Origin: an uncultured Verrucomicrobiales bacterium
GTDB taxonomy: Bacteria > Verrucomicrobiota > Verrucomicrobiia > Verrucomicrobiales > Akkermansiaceae
Assembly: GCA_937905985.1 (NCBI GenBank)
Contig: CALCWC010000129.1
Location: 1 to 60,903 of the forward strand
Reading direction: 5' to 3'
DNA length: 60,903 nucleotides
Shown here: piece after piece, positions 17,725 to 24,456 of the stretch
Layout: every line of letters begins with the position of its first letter
Numbering within the stretch: the first letter of the stretch is position 1
The notes under the pieces: generated by a model
What the model saw: only the letters and a program-made list of their open reading frames with translations
Databases searched by the model: none
Told to the model about the DNA's origin: nothing
Program-made: the position numbers and the translations under genes

Positions 17725-17750
17725 GGAATACAGTATTCCAAAAACTGTAG
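17725..17750. promoter_or_regulatory. Second copy of the protease-operon palindrome
   Basis: GGAATAC-A-GTATTCC (17725-17739) runs into CAGTATTCCAAAAACTGTAG (17731-17750). The latter is the inverted copy, with one mismatch, of 17572-17591. It lies about 140 bp upstream of the first site and could be an auxiliary operator. The remainder of the 332-bp gap 17511-17842 shows only a weak CATGGG/CCCATG hairpin at 17809-17826. Confidence 0.5.
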
Positions 17751-17842
17751 AAGGACAGAAGGGATGCCGGGTAGACAGTCTCCCGGAGCGCTCGCTTGGG
17801 GGAGGTGGCATGGGTACTGCCCCATGAGTGGTTTTGCGCCCC

Positions 17843-18160
17843 TCAGCGCTTGTTGTGGTGGGGGTGAACGGAGCGGCGGGAGTGGAGGCGCTGCTCCATC
17901 TTGGGGCGCAGGTTCTCGTCAATCCAGGCGTAGGCGGCGGCCAGGCCGTCCGCCTTGTAGATGCGGCCGATCTGGGCTTCCACCCCGGTGGCGTTGCCGG
18001 TGAGGCGGAGGAAGTTGTTGCTGGTCACCTCCACAAAGAAATCACCGTCAATCTCCCCCTTGAAGGAGAGAATCCACTCCCGCACATAGAGCGCGAGCAC
18101 GGCATCACCCACCCAGGCCTGGGCGCGGGCAATGGGGTCGCTATCGGGTGAAAGTTGCAT
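17843..18160 (-). CDS. Mini-ribonuclease III-like protein
   Basis: This 105-residue protein is a stand-alone RNase III catalytic domain without a double-stranded RNA-binding domain, like MrnC/Mini-III, which matures 23S rRNA in some bacteria. The first motif is RAQAWVGDAVLALYVREWIL, with the metal-binding Asp in GDAVL. The second is NATGVEAQIGRIYKADGL, with the conserved Glu. The Glu that usually follows GDA in Mini-III is replaced by Ala, as in longer RNase III proteins. It is about 25 residues shorter than typical Mini-III. It lies directly downstream of the nuoBC terminator. Confidence 0.75.
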   Translation of the reverse strand: MQLSPDSDPIARAQAWVGDAVLALYVREWILSFKGEIDGDFFVEVTSNNFLRLTGNATGVEAQIGRIYKADGLAAAYAWIDENLRPKMEQRLHSRRSVHPHHNKR

Positions 18161-18176
18161 ATTGGGAGAAAATGAA

Positions 18177-18201
18177 GCTCGGCGGGAAGGACCCGCCGAG
18201 C
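18177..18201 (-). terminator. Terminator of nuoBC
   Basis: A perfect 10-bp stem (GCTCGGCGGG and its complement) with a 5-base loop is followed on the minus strand by TTCATTTTCTC. It lies 19 bases past the nuoC stop and closes the transcript before the mini-RNase III gene. Confidence 0.85.
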
Positions 18202-18220
18202 GTTCGCAAGGTGTTGAAGA

Positions 18221-18799
18221 TCAGGCGCGGGGGTGGGGTTCGCGCTCTCCGGCGGTGTTTCCGGGAGCGGTGGTGAAGGGACCGCCGGCGGTGGGGGCCA
18301 CCTGGGTGAAGGCCATGCCGGCCTGCTCGAACTCCTTGCCCTGCACGGGGAAGTCCTTGCGGAGGGGGTGGTAGGGGTAGCCCTCCCACATCATGATGCG
18401 GCGCAGGTCCGGGTGCCCGGCGAAGTCGATGCCCATGAGGTCGTACTGCTCGCGCTCCAGCCAGTCGGCGGAGGCCCAGACGGGCACCACGCTGGGAACG
18501 GAGGGTTCCTCGCCGCCCACGGGGCAGCGCACCAGCATGTTGGCGCCGGTTTCCGCCTGGGTGATGGTGTAGTTCACCTCAAAGCGCGGCTCCTGCCCCA
18601 GGTTGTCCACGGAGGACACGCACACGAGCATGTCGAACCCGCAGGCCTCCTTGGCGTAGGTCATCACGCGCACCAGGTCGTCCGGCTGGACGGTCAGCGT
18701 GATGTCGCCGCGGAATTCCTTGCGGCCCAGCTGCGGGAAATGCGCGCACAGCTTGTCGGCCGCGGCGTTCTGAAGTTCGGTAAGGGTGGGTTTTGGCAT
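18221..18799 (-). CDS. nuoC: NADH-quinone oxidoreductase subunit C
   Basis: NuoC is the 30-kDa hydrophilic arm subunit of respiratory complex I. The 192-residue protein has the family block WLEREQYDLMGIDFAGHPDLRRIMMWEGYPYHPLRKDFPV at about 120-160 and the upstream FEVNYTITQAETGANMLVRCP region. I chose the ATG at 18799 (MPKPTLTEL) over an in-frame TTG nine bases upstream. It lies 18 bases after nuoB. A strong terminator follows and nuoD is not next, so the cluster is split. Confidence 0.92.
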   Translation of the reverse strand: MPKPTLTELQNAAADKLCAHFPQLGRKEFRGDITLTVQPDDLVRVMTYAKEACGFDMLVCVSSVDNLGQEPRFEVNYTITQAETGANMLVRCPVGGEEPSVPSVVPVWASADWLEREQYDLMGIDFAGHPDLRRIMMWEGYPYHPLRKDFPVQGKEFEQAGMAFTQVAPTAGGPFTTAPGNTAGEREPHPRA

Positions 18800-18817
18800 G
18801 GCGTGCAAGGGTGGGGG

Positions 18818-19402
18818 TTAGTCGAGAATGACGTCGGTGGGCACGGAGGCGGCGTTCTGCGCCTCGCGCAGGTCGTGCGTCTTGAAGAAGTCCTTGAGCG
18901 GGTGGTCCGTGGCCATGATCTTGTCCTGCAGGGTGATGAGCCCCTGGAGCAGGGCCTCCGGGCGCGGGGGGCAGCCGGAGATGTACACGTCCACCGGCAC
19001 AATCTTGTCCACGCCCTGCAGCACGGAGTAGCTGCGGAACATGCCGCCGGAGCAGGCGCAGGCGCCGCAGGCGATGCACCACTTGGGCGCGGGCATCTGG
19101 TCCCAGATGCGGCGCACCAGCATGGCCATCTTGTAGGTGATGGTGCCGCAGATGAACATGAAGTCCGCCTGGCGCGGCGCGTAGCGGTTCACTTCCGAAC
19201 CGAAGCGGGAAATGTCGTAGCGGGAGCAGGATGCGGCCATGTATTCGATGGCGCAGCAGGAGGTGCCCATGGGCATGGGCCACAGGGAGTACTTGTGCAC
19301 CCAGTTGATGGCGGCCTCCACCGTGGTGTAGACGAACCCGCCGTCGGCGTCGGGGTCGCACATGTAGTTCTGCTCGATATGTTGAAGATTGTCTTGGGAC
19401 AT
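18818..19402 (-). CDS. nuoB: NADH-quinone oxidoreductase subunit B
   Basis: NuoB carries iron-sulphur cluster N2, the last redox centre before quinone in complex I. The 194-residue protein has the required cysteines: the Cys49-Cys50 pair in GTSCCAIEY, Cys115 in CGACACSGGMF and Cys144 in SGCPPRPEALL. The block FGSEVNRYAPRQADFMFICGTITYKMA is canonical. The ATG at 19402 (MSQDNLQH) is preferred over more upstream non-ATG codons. nuoA is not upstream; the gene is divergent from a phosphatase gene across 138 bp. Confidence 0.96.
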   Translation of the reverse strand: MSQDNLQHIEQNYMCDPDADGGFVYTTVEAAINWVHKYSLWPMPMGTSCCAIEYMAASCSRYDISRFGSEVNRYAPRQADFMFICGTITYKMAMLVRRIWDQMPAPKWCIACGACACSGGMFRSYSVLQGVDKIVPVDVYISGCPPRPEALLQGLITLQDKIMATDHPLKDFFKTHDLREAQNAASVPTDVILD

Positions 19403-19540
19403 AGCGCATGGCGGGGCTTGGTAACACCCCGGCGCGCGTATTTTACGCGCGCGGCAGGGAAAAATCAAGAACAATGTTGGAGGGCCTTTGTGTTAATTTT
19501 TGAAATTCCGCCCTTGAAAAACGAGGGCAGGCGTGGTTAA

Positions 19541-21190
19541 ATGGAGGGAATGAGTGATGAGAGCGGCAGTGCGTCCGGCGACGGCAAGACCGTGCACGGC
19601 GTGTTCAAGTGGGAGATGGTGCGCAAGGCGTTGCGTGCCGCAGAGGAGGGTGCGTACTGCTGGGAAATTGAGGACGGCCACATCTATTACACGGAGCAAT
19701 GCATGCGCATGCTCGGCCTGCCCTTGACCGAGTGGGCACCCAATATCTTCACGGAAACGGACCTCACCATCCATGCGGAGGACCGCCAGTTTTTCAGCGC
19801 CGCCGTGCAGCGCTTCCTGCGCAGCCCCGGTTCCGCGCCGCTGCGCGTGGAGGTGCGCCTGCTCAACCTGCGCTCCCGCAGCTGGCGCTGGATTCGCGTG
19901 AACGGCCTGCTGGAGCAGGGAGACGACCGCAAGCCGGTGCGCCTGGTGGGTGTGTGGGTGGACATCACGCGCCGCAAGATGGCGGATTTGCACGCCATGG
20001 AGGACCGCGACCTCTTCCGCACGCTGATCAACTACCTGCCGGACAGCATCTACTTCAAGAACCGCGAATCCCGCTTTGTGATTGCGAACGAGGCCACCGC
20101 GCGCAAGATGCATGTGCGCACGCCGTCCGACCTCATCGGCAGCCGCGACGAGAATTTCTTTGATGCGGACATGAGCGCCGTGGCGCGCAACGAGGAACGC
20201 GATATCATGGCCACCGGAAGGCCCATCACCAACCGCATCCACCGCGAGCCCTGGAAGGAGGGCCACTCCACCTGGACCCGCATCTCCAAATTCCCCTGGT
20301 ATGCATCGGACGGCTCCGTCAAGGGCATCGTCGGCATTTCATCGGATGTCACGGAGATTATCGAAACGCAGCACCGCTACCGCGATATTGCCGGCAAGCT
20401 GGACGAGCGCAACCGCGCGCTGGAAAAGGAAATCGACCTGGCGCGCGAGGTGCAGCAGGCGCTCCAGCCCGTCAGCATTCCGGACCGCGTGTGGAAGCTG
20501 GAGGACGGCACCGTGCGCCGTGCTCACTTCCACCAGGTGTACATGCCCTCCACCGGTGTGGCGGGCGACTGTTTCGAGGTGTTCCCCATCGGCCAGTCGG
20601 GCTTGGGCATGATCATCTGCGACGTGATGGGTCACGGTGTGCGCGCGGCGCTCATCGCCTCCATGCTGCGCGGGCTTATGGAGCAGGTGGCCAACCTAGC
20701 GGATACGCCCGGCCTGCTGCTTTCCTCGCTCAACCGCCAGATGTCGCGCATCTTCACGCAGGCCAACATCACCATGTTCGCCTCCGCATGCTACGTGTAC
20801 CTGGATTTGGACAAGAAGCGCCTCACGCTCTCCGGCGCGGGGCATCCCGCCCCCGTCATCCAGATGCCGGACGGGCGCGCGTATTTGCCGCCCATTCCGC
20901 GCTCCCCCGCGCTCGGGCTCATTGGAAACGCCATGTTCCGCGAGAGTGAAATCCGCCTGGAACCCGGCATGAAGCTCATGCTCTATACCGATGGCATCAC
21001 CGAGGCGCGAAACGCCGCTGGCGACGAGCTCGGCGCCCAGCGCATCATGGATGCCCTCGCCGCCAGGCGCCCGCAGGATGTCAAGGGCTTGCTGGACACC
21101 GCGCTGGACACCATGCGCCAATTCACGGGCAACGCACCGCAGGACGACGACATTTGTCTGCTGGGCGTGGAGTTCCAAGAGGGAGAGTAA
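19541..21190 (+). CDS. PAS-domain PP2C/SpoIIE-type serine phosphatase
   Basis: This 549-residue cytosolic signalling protein has two PAS domains: about 25-150, with WRWIRVNGLLEQGDDRKPVRLVGVWVDITRRK, and about 155-285, with LPDSIYFKNRESRFVIANEATARKM. A short helical linker (EIDLAREVQQALQP) leads to a SpoIIE/RsbU phosphatase domain from about 330. Its metal-binding motifs are GVAGDCFEVF, GLGMIICDVMGHGVRAALIAS, LYTDGITEARN and DDDICLLGVEF. Such enzymes dephosphorylate anti-anti-sigma factors or similar partners in response to a PAS-sensed cue, but no partner gene is adjacent. A second in-frame ATG (19550) sits too close to GGAGGGA to choose between the two starts. Confidence 0.9.
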   Translation: MEGMSDESGSASGDGKTVHGVFKWEMVRKALRAAEEGAYCWEIEDGHIYYTEQCMRMLGLPLTEWAPNIFTETDLTIHAEDRQFFSAAVQRFLRSPGSAPLRVEVRLLNLRSRSWRWIRVNGLLEQGDDRKPVRLVGVWVDITRRKMADLHAMEDRDLFRTLINYLPDSIYFKNRESRFVIANEATARKMHVRTPSDLIGSRDENFFDADMSAVARNEERDIMATGRPITNRIHREPWKEGHSTWTRISKFPWYASDGSVKGIVGISSDVTEIIETQHRYRDIAGKLDERNRALEKEIDLAREVQQALQPVSIPDRVWKLEDGTVRRAHFHQVYMPSTGVAGDCFEVFPIGQSGLGMIICDVMGHGVRAALIASMLRGLMEQVANLADTPGLLLSSLNRQMSRIFTQANITMFASACYVYLDLDKKRLTLSGAGHPAPVIQMPDGRAYLPPIPRSPALGLIGNAMFRESEIRLEPGMKLMLYTDGITEARNAAGDELGAQRIMDALAARRPQDVKGLLDTALDTMRQFTGNAPQDDDICLLGVEFQEGE

Positions 21191-21196
21191 CCCCTG

Positions 21197-21391
21197 TTAC
21201 AGTACGGAGTTGACAATCTGCCCTGGCAGCCTGGCCACGGAGCGCACCACGTTGGTCAAGCCGTTGGTCACGCTGTTGAGCGTGCCGCAGGAAACCACAC
21301 AAAGGCTCAATCCGCACAGCAGGGCAAGCTGGGCGGTCCGCTTCAATATGCGGCACGGGGATGTGGGCTTTCTCGCCTTCACGCACAGCAT
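21197..21391 (-). CDS. Small predicted lipoprotein
   Basis: A 64-residue ORF encodes a hydrophobic segment ending in a lipobox (LALLCGLSLCVVSC, Cys35). A 29-residue mature tail, GTLNSVTNGLTNVVRSVARLP and six further residues, looks like an amphipathic helix. Size and layout recall entericidin-type lipoproteins, but I see no specific match. It converges on the phosphatase gene with a 6-base gap. Its 20-residue pre-sequence is unusually long, so the true start is uncertain. Confidence 0.45.
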   Translation of the reverse strand: MLCVKARKPTSPCRILKRTAQLALLCGLSLCVVSCGTLNSVTNGLTNVVRSVARLPGQIVNSVL

Positions 21392-21427
21392 TCTAACATA
21401 ATCCACTTGTCTTTGACAATACTAATC

Positions 21428-21455
21428 TTGCCATCTGCGTTTGCGGCGGTATAAT
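21428..21455 (+). promoter_or_regulatory. Promoter of the Nudix gene
   Basis: TTGCCA (21428-21433), a 16-base spacer and consensus TATAAT (21450-21455) put +1 near 21462, 3 bases before the ATG at 21465. Confidence 0.55.
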
Positions 21456-21464
21456 CTCCGCGTC

Positions 21465-22061
21465 ATGATGTCTCCCACGGACCACAGGTATGCGCTTTGC
21501 GAGATGCTCACCCGCTACGCCGTCTCCCATGCGGAGCGGCGGGATGTGGCCGCGCGCATTCTGGAGTTCGTTTCTTCCACGCCGGACTGCTTCTGCCGCA
21601 CTTGCCTGCAAGGGCATATCACGGGGTCGGCCTGGCTGCTCAACCCCGCGGGAGACAAGGCCCTGCTCACGCTGCACCGCAACCTGAAACGCTGGATGCA
21701 GCTCGGCGGCCACGCCGATGGTGATTCCGACGTGCTGCGCGTGGCGCTGCGGGAGGCCACGGAGGAGAGCGGCATCCAGGGCATTCGCCCGCTCTCCGCG
21801 GACATTATGGACGTGGATATCCACCCCATCCCCGACCGCCCCGCAAAAGGCGAGCCCGCCCATTTCCACTACGACATCCGCTTCCTCATGCAGGCCCCGC
21901 ACGAGAGGTTCGCCATCTCCGATGAGTCCGACGACCTCGCCTGGTGGTCCTACACGGACATCCAATCCCGCCGCCCGGAGCTGGACGAAGCCGTCCTGCG
22001 CCTCGCCCGAATTTGGCACGCTACCGCGCCGCACGCGGTGCGCGAATTTCCCAAATTGTAG
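21465..22061 (+). CDS. Nudix hydrolase
   Basis: This 198-residue Nudix protein hydrolyses a nucleoside diphosphate linked to an unknown group. The Nudix box is GHADGDSDVLRVALREATEESGI at about 85-107; the REATEESG core is intact, but the first Glu of the consensus is Ser, as in the GGHxDGD subgroup. An N-terminal extension contains a CRTC motif (SSTPDCFCRTCLQGHITGSAW) seen in related proteins. ATGs at 21465 and 21468 are both possible. It converges on the uracil-DNA glycosylase gene with an 8-base gap. Confidence 0.88.
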   Translation: MMSPTDHRYALCEMLTRYAVSHAERRDVAARILEFVSSTPDCFCRTCLQGHITGSAWLLNPAGDKALLTLHRNLKRWMQLGGHADGDSDVLRVALREATEESGIQGIRPLSADIMDVDIHPIPDRPAKGEPAHFHYDIRFLMQAPHERFAISDESDDLAWWSYTDIQSRRPELDEAVLRLARIWHATAPHAVREFPKL

Positions 22062-22069
22062 ATTGTAAA

Positions 22070-22816
22070 TTATGCCAGCGGCAGCTCTGCCTTGGTCAAA
22101 ATCTCCCGTATCTGCTCGCGGGGTCGCTCAGGCCAGAATTTGTTGGAGACGGGGCTGGCGGGGCTGGGGTGCAGGATGGTGCCCAGCACCATCTCTCGGC
22201 CGGGGAGCTCTGCGGCGGCGAGCTCCAGCTGCTTGAGGGCGTATGCGCCCACGCCCACCAGGCAGCGCGGCTGCAGCACCTCTATCAGGCGCACCAGGTG
22301 GCGGCGGCAGGCGGCGTCTATCTGCGCGGCCTGCTCCTTGGGCAGCTGGGTGGGGGTGATGTTGGCTCCGGTCTCGCTCATCCAAATGAGCGGGCAGTAG
22401 TTGGCCACATAGGCGTGTGCAAAGAAGTTCTCCGCGGAACCGTACATCTCCTCGAACAAGCCCCACAGGCGGCGGCCGCTCACCTCCGACCGCGGACACG
22501 CGAACCCCTGCACCGGGCGCTTGGGATGCATGGCGGGAGGCGTGCCCACCGCCGCCGTGATGCCCATCCACAGCGTCACCGCCGCTATCTCGCCGAACGG
22601 CACGCCGGTTTGCGCCATGCCGAACGGGCCGGGGTTCATGCCCAGGTACAGCACGTCCTTGGGCCCTTGGCCAAACTTGCGGATGTAGGCCTCGTGCCCC
22701 GCCCAGGCGTACTCCAGCGGGTTGTAGGTGAACGCCACGGGGGCGGTGAACTCCAGGGCCTCCATCTCGCGGCTCAGCTGCCGTGCGGCGGCCACCAGCT
22801 CATCCGTTGTATCCAT
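22070..22816 (-). CDS. SMUG1-type single-strand-selective uracil-DNA glycosylase
   Basis: The 248-residue protein closely matches the SMUG1 family, which removes uracil and hydroxymethyluracil from DNA. Diagnostic blocks are FTYNPLEYAWAGHEAYIRKFG, DVLYLGMNPGPFGMAQTGVPFGE (catalytic Asn in GMNPGPF), HPKRPVQGFACPRSEVSGRRLWG, YVANYCPLIWM and ILHPSPASPVSNKFWPE (catalytic His in HPSP). SMUG1 is best known in animals and occurs patchily in bacteria. The ATG at 22816 is preceded by a -10 box exactly six bases away. Confidence 0.93.
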   Translation of the reverse strand: MDTTDELVAAARQLSREMEALEFTAPVAFTYNPLEYAWAGHEAYIRKFGQGPKDVLYLGMNPGPFGMAQTGVPFGEIAAVTLWMGITAAVGTPPAMHPKRPVQGFACPRSEVSGRRLWGLFEEMYGSAENFFAHAYVANYCPLIWMSETGANITPTQLPKEQAAQIDAACRRHLVRLIEVLQPRCLVGVGAYALKQLELAAAELPGREMVLGTILHPSPASPVSNKFWPERPREQIREILTKAELPLA

Positions 22817-22822
22817 GCGGCC

Positions 22823-22851
22823 ATCATACCACACGCGACTGTGCCTGCCAA
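22823..22851 (-). promoter_or_regulatory. Leaderless-type promoter of the SMUG1 gene
   Basis: On the minus strand TTGGCA and TATGAT are 17 bases apart, and TATGAT is followed by six bases and then the ATG. The predicted +1 is the A of the start codon. Confidence 0.65.
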
Positions 22852-22863
22852 CACAATATCGCC

Positions 22864-22892
22864 TTGCCTTGGCAAGTGCCCGCTGCTAGAAT
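22864..22892 (+). promoter_or_regulatory. Promoter of parA
   Basis: TTGCCT (22864-22869), 17 bases and TAGAAT (22887-22892) lie 7 bases before the GTG at 22900. This is leaderless or one base short of it. Confidence 0.6.
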
Positions 22893-22899
22893 AGCCGCC

Positions 22900-23667
22900 G
22901 TGAAAGTTGTTGCCATAGCCAACCAGAAAGGAGGGGTCGGTAAGACCACCACCGCCGTGAACCTGGCCGCTGCGCTTGCCAAGCGCGGTAAGCGCGTCCT
23001 TTTGGTGGACACGGATTCCCAGGCCAACGCCACCTCCGCCCTGGGCGTGGAGGCGGACAGCTCGCAAAGCCTTTACCAAGCCCTGATTGGGGAAAAGATG
23101 CTGGAGGACCTGATAATGGAGACCGGGCGCAAGAATTTGTGGCTGGTGCCCTCCCACATGGATCTTTCCGGCGTGGAAGTGGAGCTCACGCAGTCCGGCA
23201 CGCACATGAGCTGCCTGCGGGACGCGCTGGAGGGCATCCGCAAGGCGGACGCGTTCGACTTCGTGTTCCTGGACACGCCGCCGTCGCTGGGTGTGCTGAT
23301 GACAGCGGCCCTTTGCGCGTGCGATGAGGTTTTGACACCGATGCAGTGCGAGTTCCTGAGCCTGGACGGCCTTTCCAAGATCTTGTATGTGATGCAGCAG
23401 ATACGCGAGGGAGGCGCCAACTCCAAGCTAGTGCACGAGGGCGTGATCATGACTATGTACAGCAACACCAAGCTGGCCAACGAGGTCATCTCCCAGGTGG
23501 AGCAGAACCTGTCCAAGCAGATGTACAAGACCGTCATCCCGCGTTCCGTGCGCGTGGGCGAGGCCCCCAGCTTCGGCAAGACCGTGCTGGAGCACGACCC
23601 CTACAACCCCGCCGCCATGGCCTACGGCAACGCCGCCCGCGAATTCCTGCAGCGCCACCGCAAGTAG
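22900..23667 (+). CDS. parA: ParA/Soj family chromosome-partitioning ATPase
   Basis: ParA ATPases drive segregation of chromosome origins together with ParB. The 255-residue protein starts VKVVAIANQKGGVGKTTTAVNLAAALA, with the deviant Walker A at residues 10-17. DTDSQANATSALGV, FDFVFLDTPPSLGVLM (Walker B) and a C-terminal PRSVRVGEAPSFGKTVLEHDP complete the Soj signature. I chose the GTG at 22900 because it is preceded by a good -10 and the protein begins at the usual place; the longer frame adds unrelated residues. No parB is adjacent, so partner and centromere sites must be elsewhere. Confidence 0.93.
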   Translation: MKVVAIANQKGGVGKTTTAVNLAAALAKRGKRVLLVDTDSQANATSALGVEADSSQSLYQALIGEKMLEDLIMETGRKNLWLVPSHMDLSGVEVELTQSGTHMSCLRDALEGIRKADAFDFVFLDTPPSLGVLMTAALCACDEVLTPMQCEFLSLDGLSKILYVMQQIREGGANSKLVHEGVIMTMYSNTKLANEVISQVEQNLSKQMYKTVIPRSVRVGEAPSFGKTVLEHDPYNPAAMAYGNAAREFLQRHRK

Positions 23668-23708
23668 GATTTACTATTTACGGGGTACTAGGTACTATTT
23701 TGAATAAT

Positions 23709-23730
23709 GCGCGCCTGACGGCGCGGGGGA
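23709..23730. repeat. Short GC hairpin repeat, copy 1
   Basis: GCGCGCC-TGAC-GGCGCG followed by GGGGGA lies in the parA-comF gap. It is nearly identical to 26956-26977. Confidence 0.5.
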
Positions 23731-23742
23731 GGAGAGAGTTTT

Positions 23743-24453
23743 ATGCTGGACTGGATCTACCCCAACACCTGCCAGCTGTGCGGTGAGGTATCGCGCGCCA
23801 CCCTGTGCCCGGCGTGCCTGCGCTCGCTGGAGCGCGTACCCAAGCCTGTGTGCATGTACTGTGGTGCGCCCGTGGCCGGCAACCAGGCGGACCCCTACCA
23901 TTGCGGGGCCTGCTGCAACAAGCCGCGCCCGTTCACCTTCGCGCGCTCCGCTTTGTGTGAGAACGACACCACGCTCGACCTGGTGCATGATTTGAAGTAC
24001 CACAAGCACACGCATCTGGCGCGGGCGCTGGCTCCCGTGCTGGCGGAGCTGTGGGAGTTCAACCACATGCTTTCCGACACAACGGACTGGGCGCTCGTGC
24101 CCGTTCCCGTCACCCAAAGCAAACTCTTCTCCCGCGGCTACAACCAGGCGCAGGAGCTGGCGGACGAATTGGTGAAGCTGCGCCCCATGCCCATCATCCA
24201 TCCCCTGCAGCGCGTCAACACGGGCATTCGCAGCCAGACCAACCTCTCCGCCACGGAACGCATGAAGAACGCCTACAAGGCATACTCCCTCTTGCCTGCC
24301 TATGACGGCGGCTCGCGCACCCTGCCGCCCAATGTGCTGATTCTGGATGACGTGTACACCACGGGCGCCACCACCCGCGCGTGCGCCCACGCCCTGCGCC
24401 AGGCCAAGGGCGTGAAGAACGTCGGCATTGTCACCCTGCTGCGCGTGCGGTAG
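23743..24453 (+). CDS. comF: ComF family phosphoribosyltransferase-like protein
   Basis: ComF proteins contribute to DNA uptake in competent bacteria. The 236-residue protein has the N-terminal zinc-finger set (CQLCG, LCPACLRSLERVPKPVCMYCGAP, CGACC), the central LVHDLKYHKHTHLARALAPVLAE and RGYNQAQELADEL. The C-terminal PRT loop is VLILDDVYTTGATTRACAHALRQA. A good Shine-Dalgarno (GGAGGAG) lies 8 bases before the ATG. It follows parA by 75 bp containing an intergenic repeat hairpin. Confidence 0.92.
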   Translation: MLDWIYPNTCQLCGEVSRATLCPACLRSLERVPKPVCMYCGAPVAGNQADPYHCGACCNKPRPFTFARSALCENDTTLDLVHDLKYHKHTHLARALAPVLAELWEFNHMLSDTTDWALVPVPVTQSKLFSRGYNQAQELADELVKLRPMPIIHPLQRVNTGIRSQTNLSATERMKNAYKAYSLLPAYDGGSRTLPPNVLILDDVYTTGATTRACAHALRQAKGVKNVGIVTLLRVR

Positions 24454-24456
24454 GGC

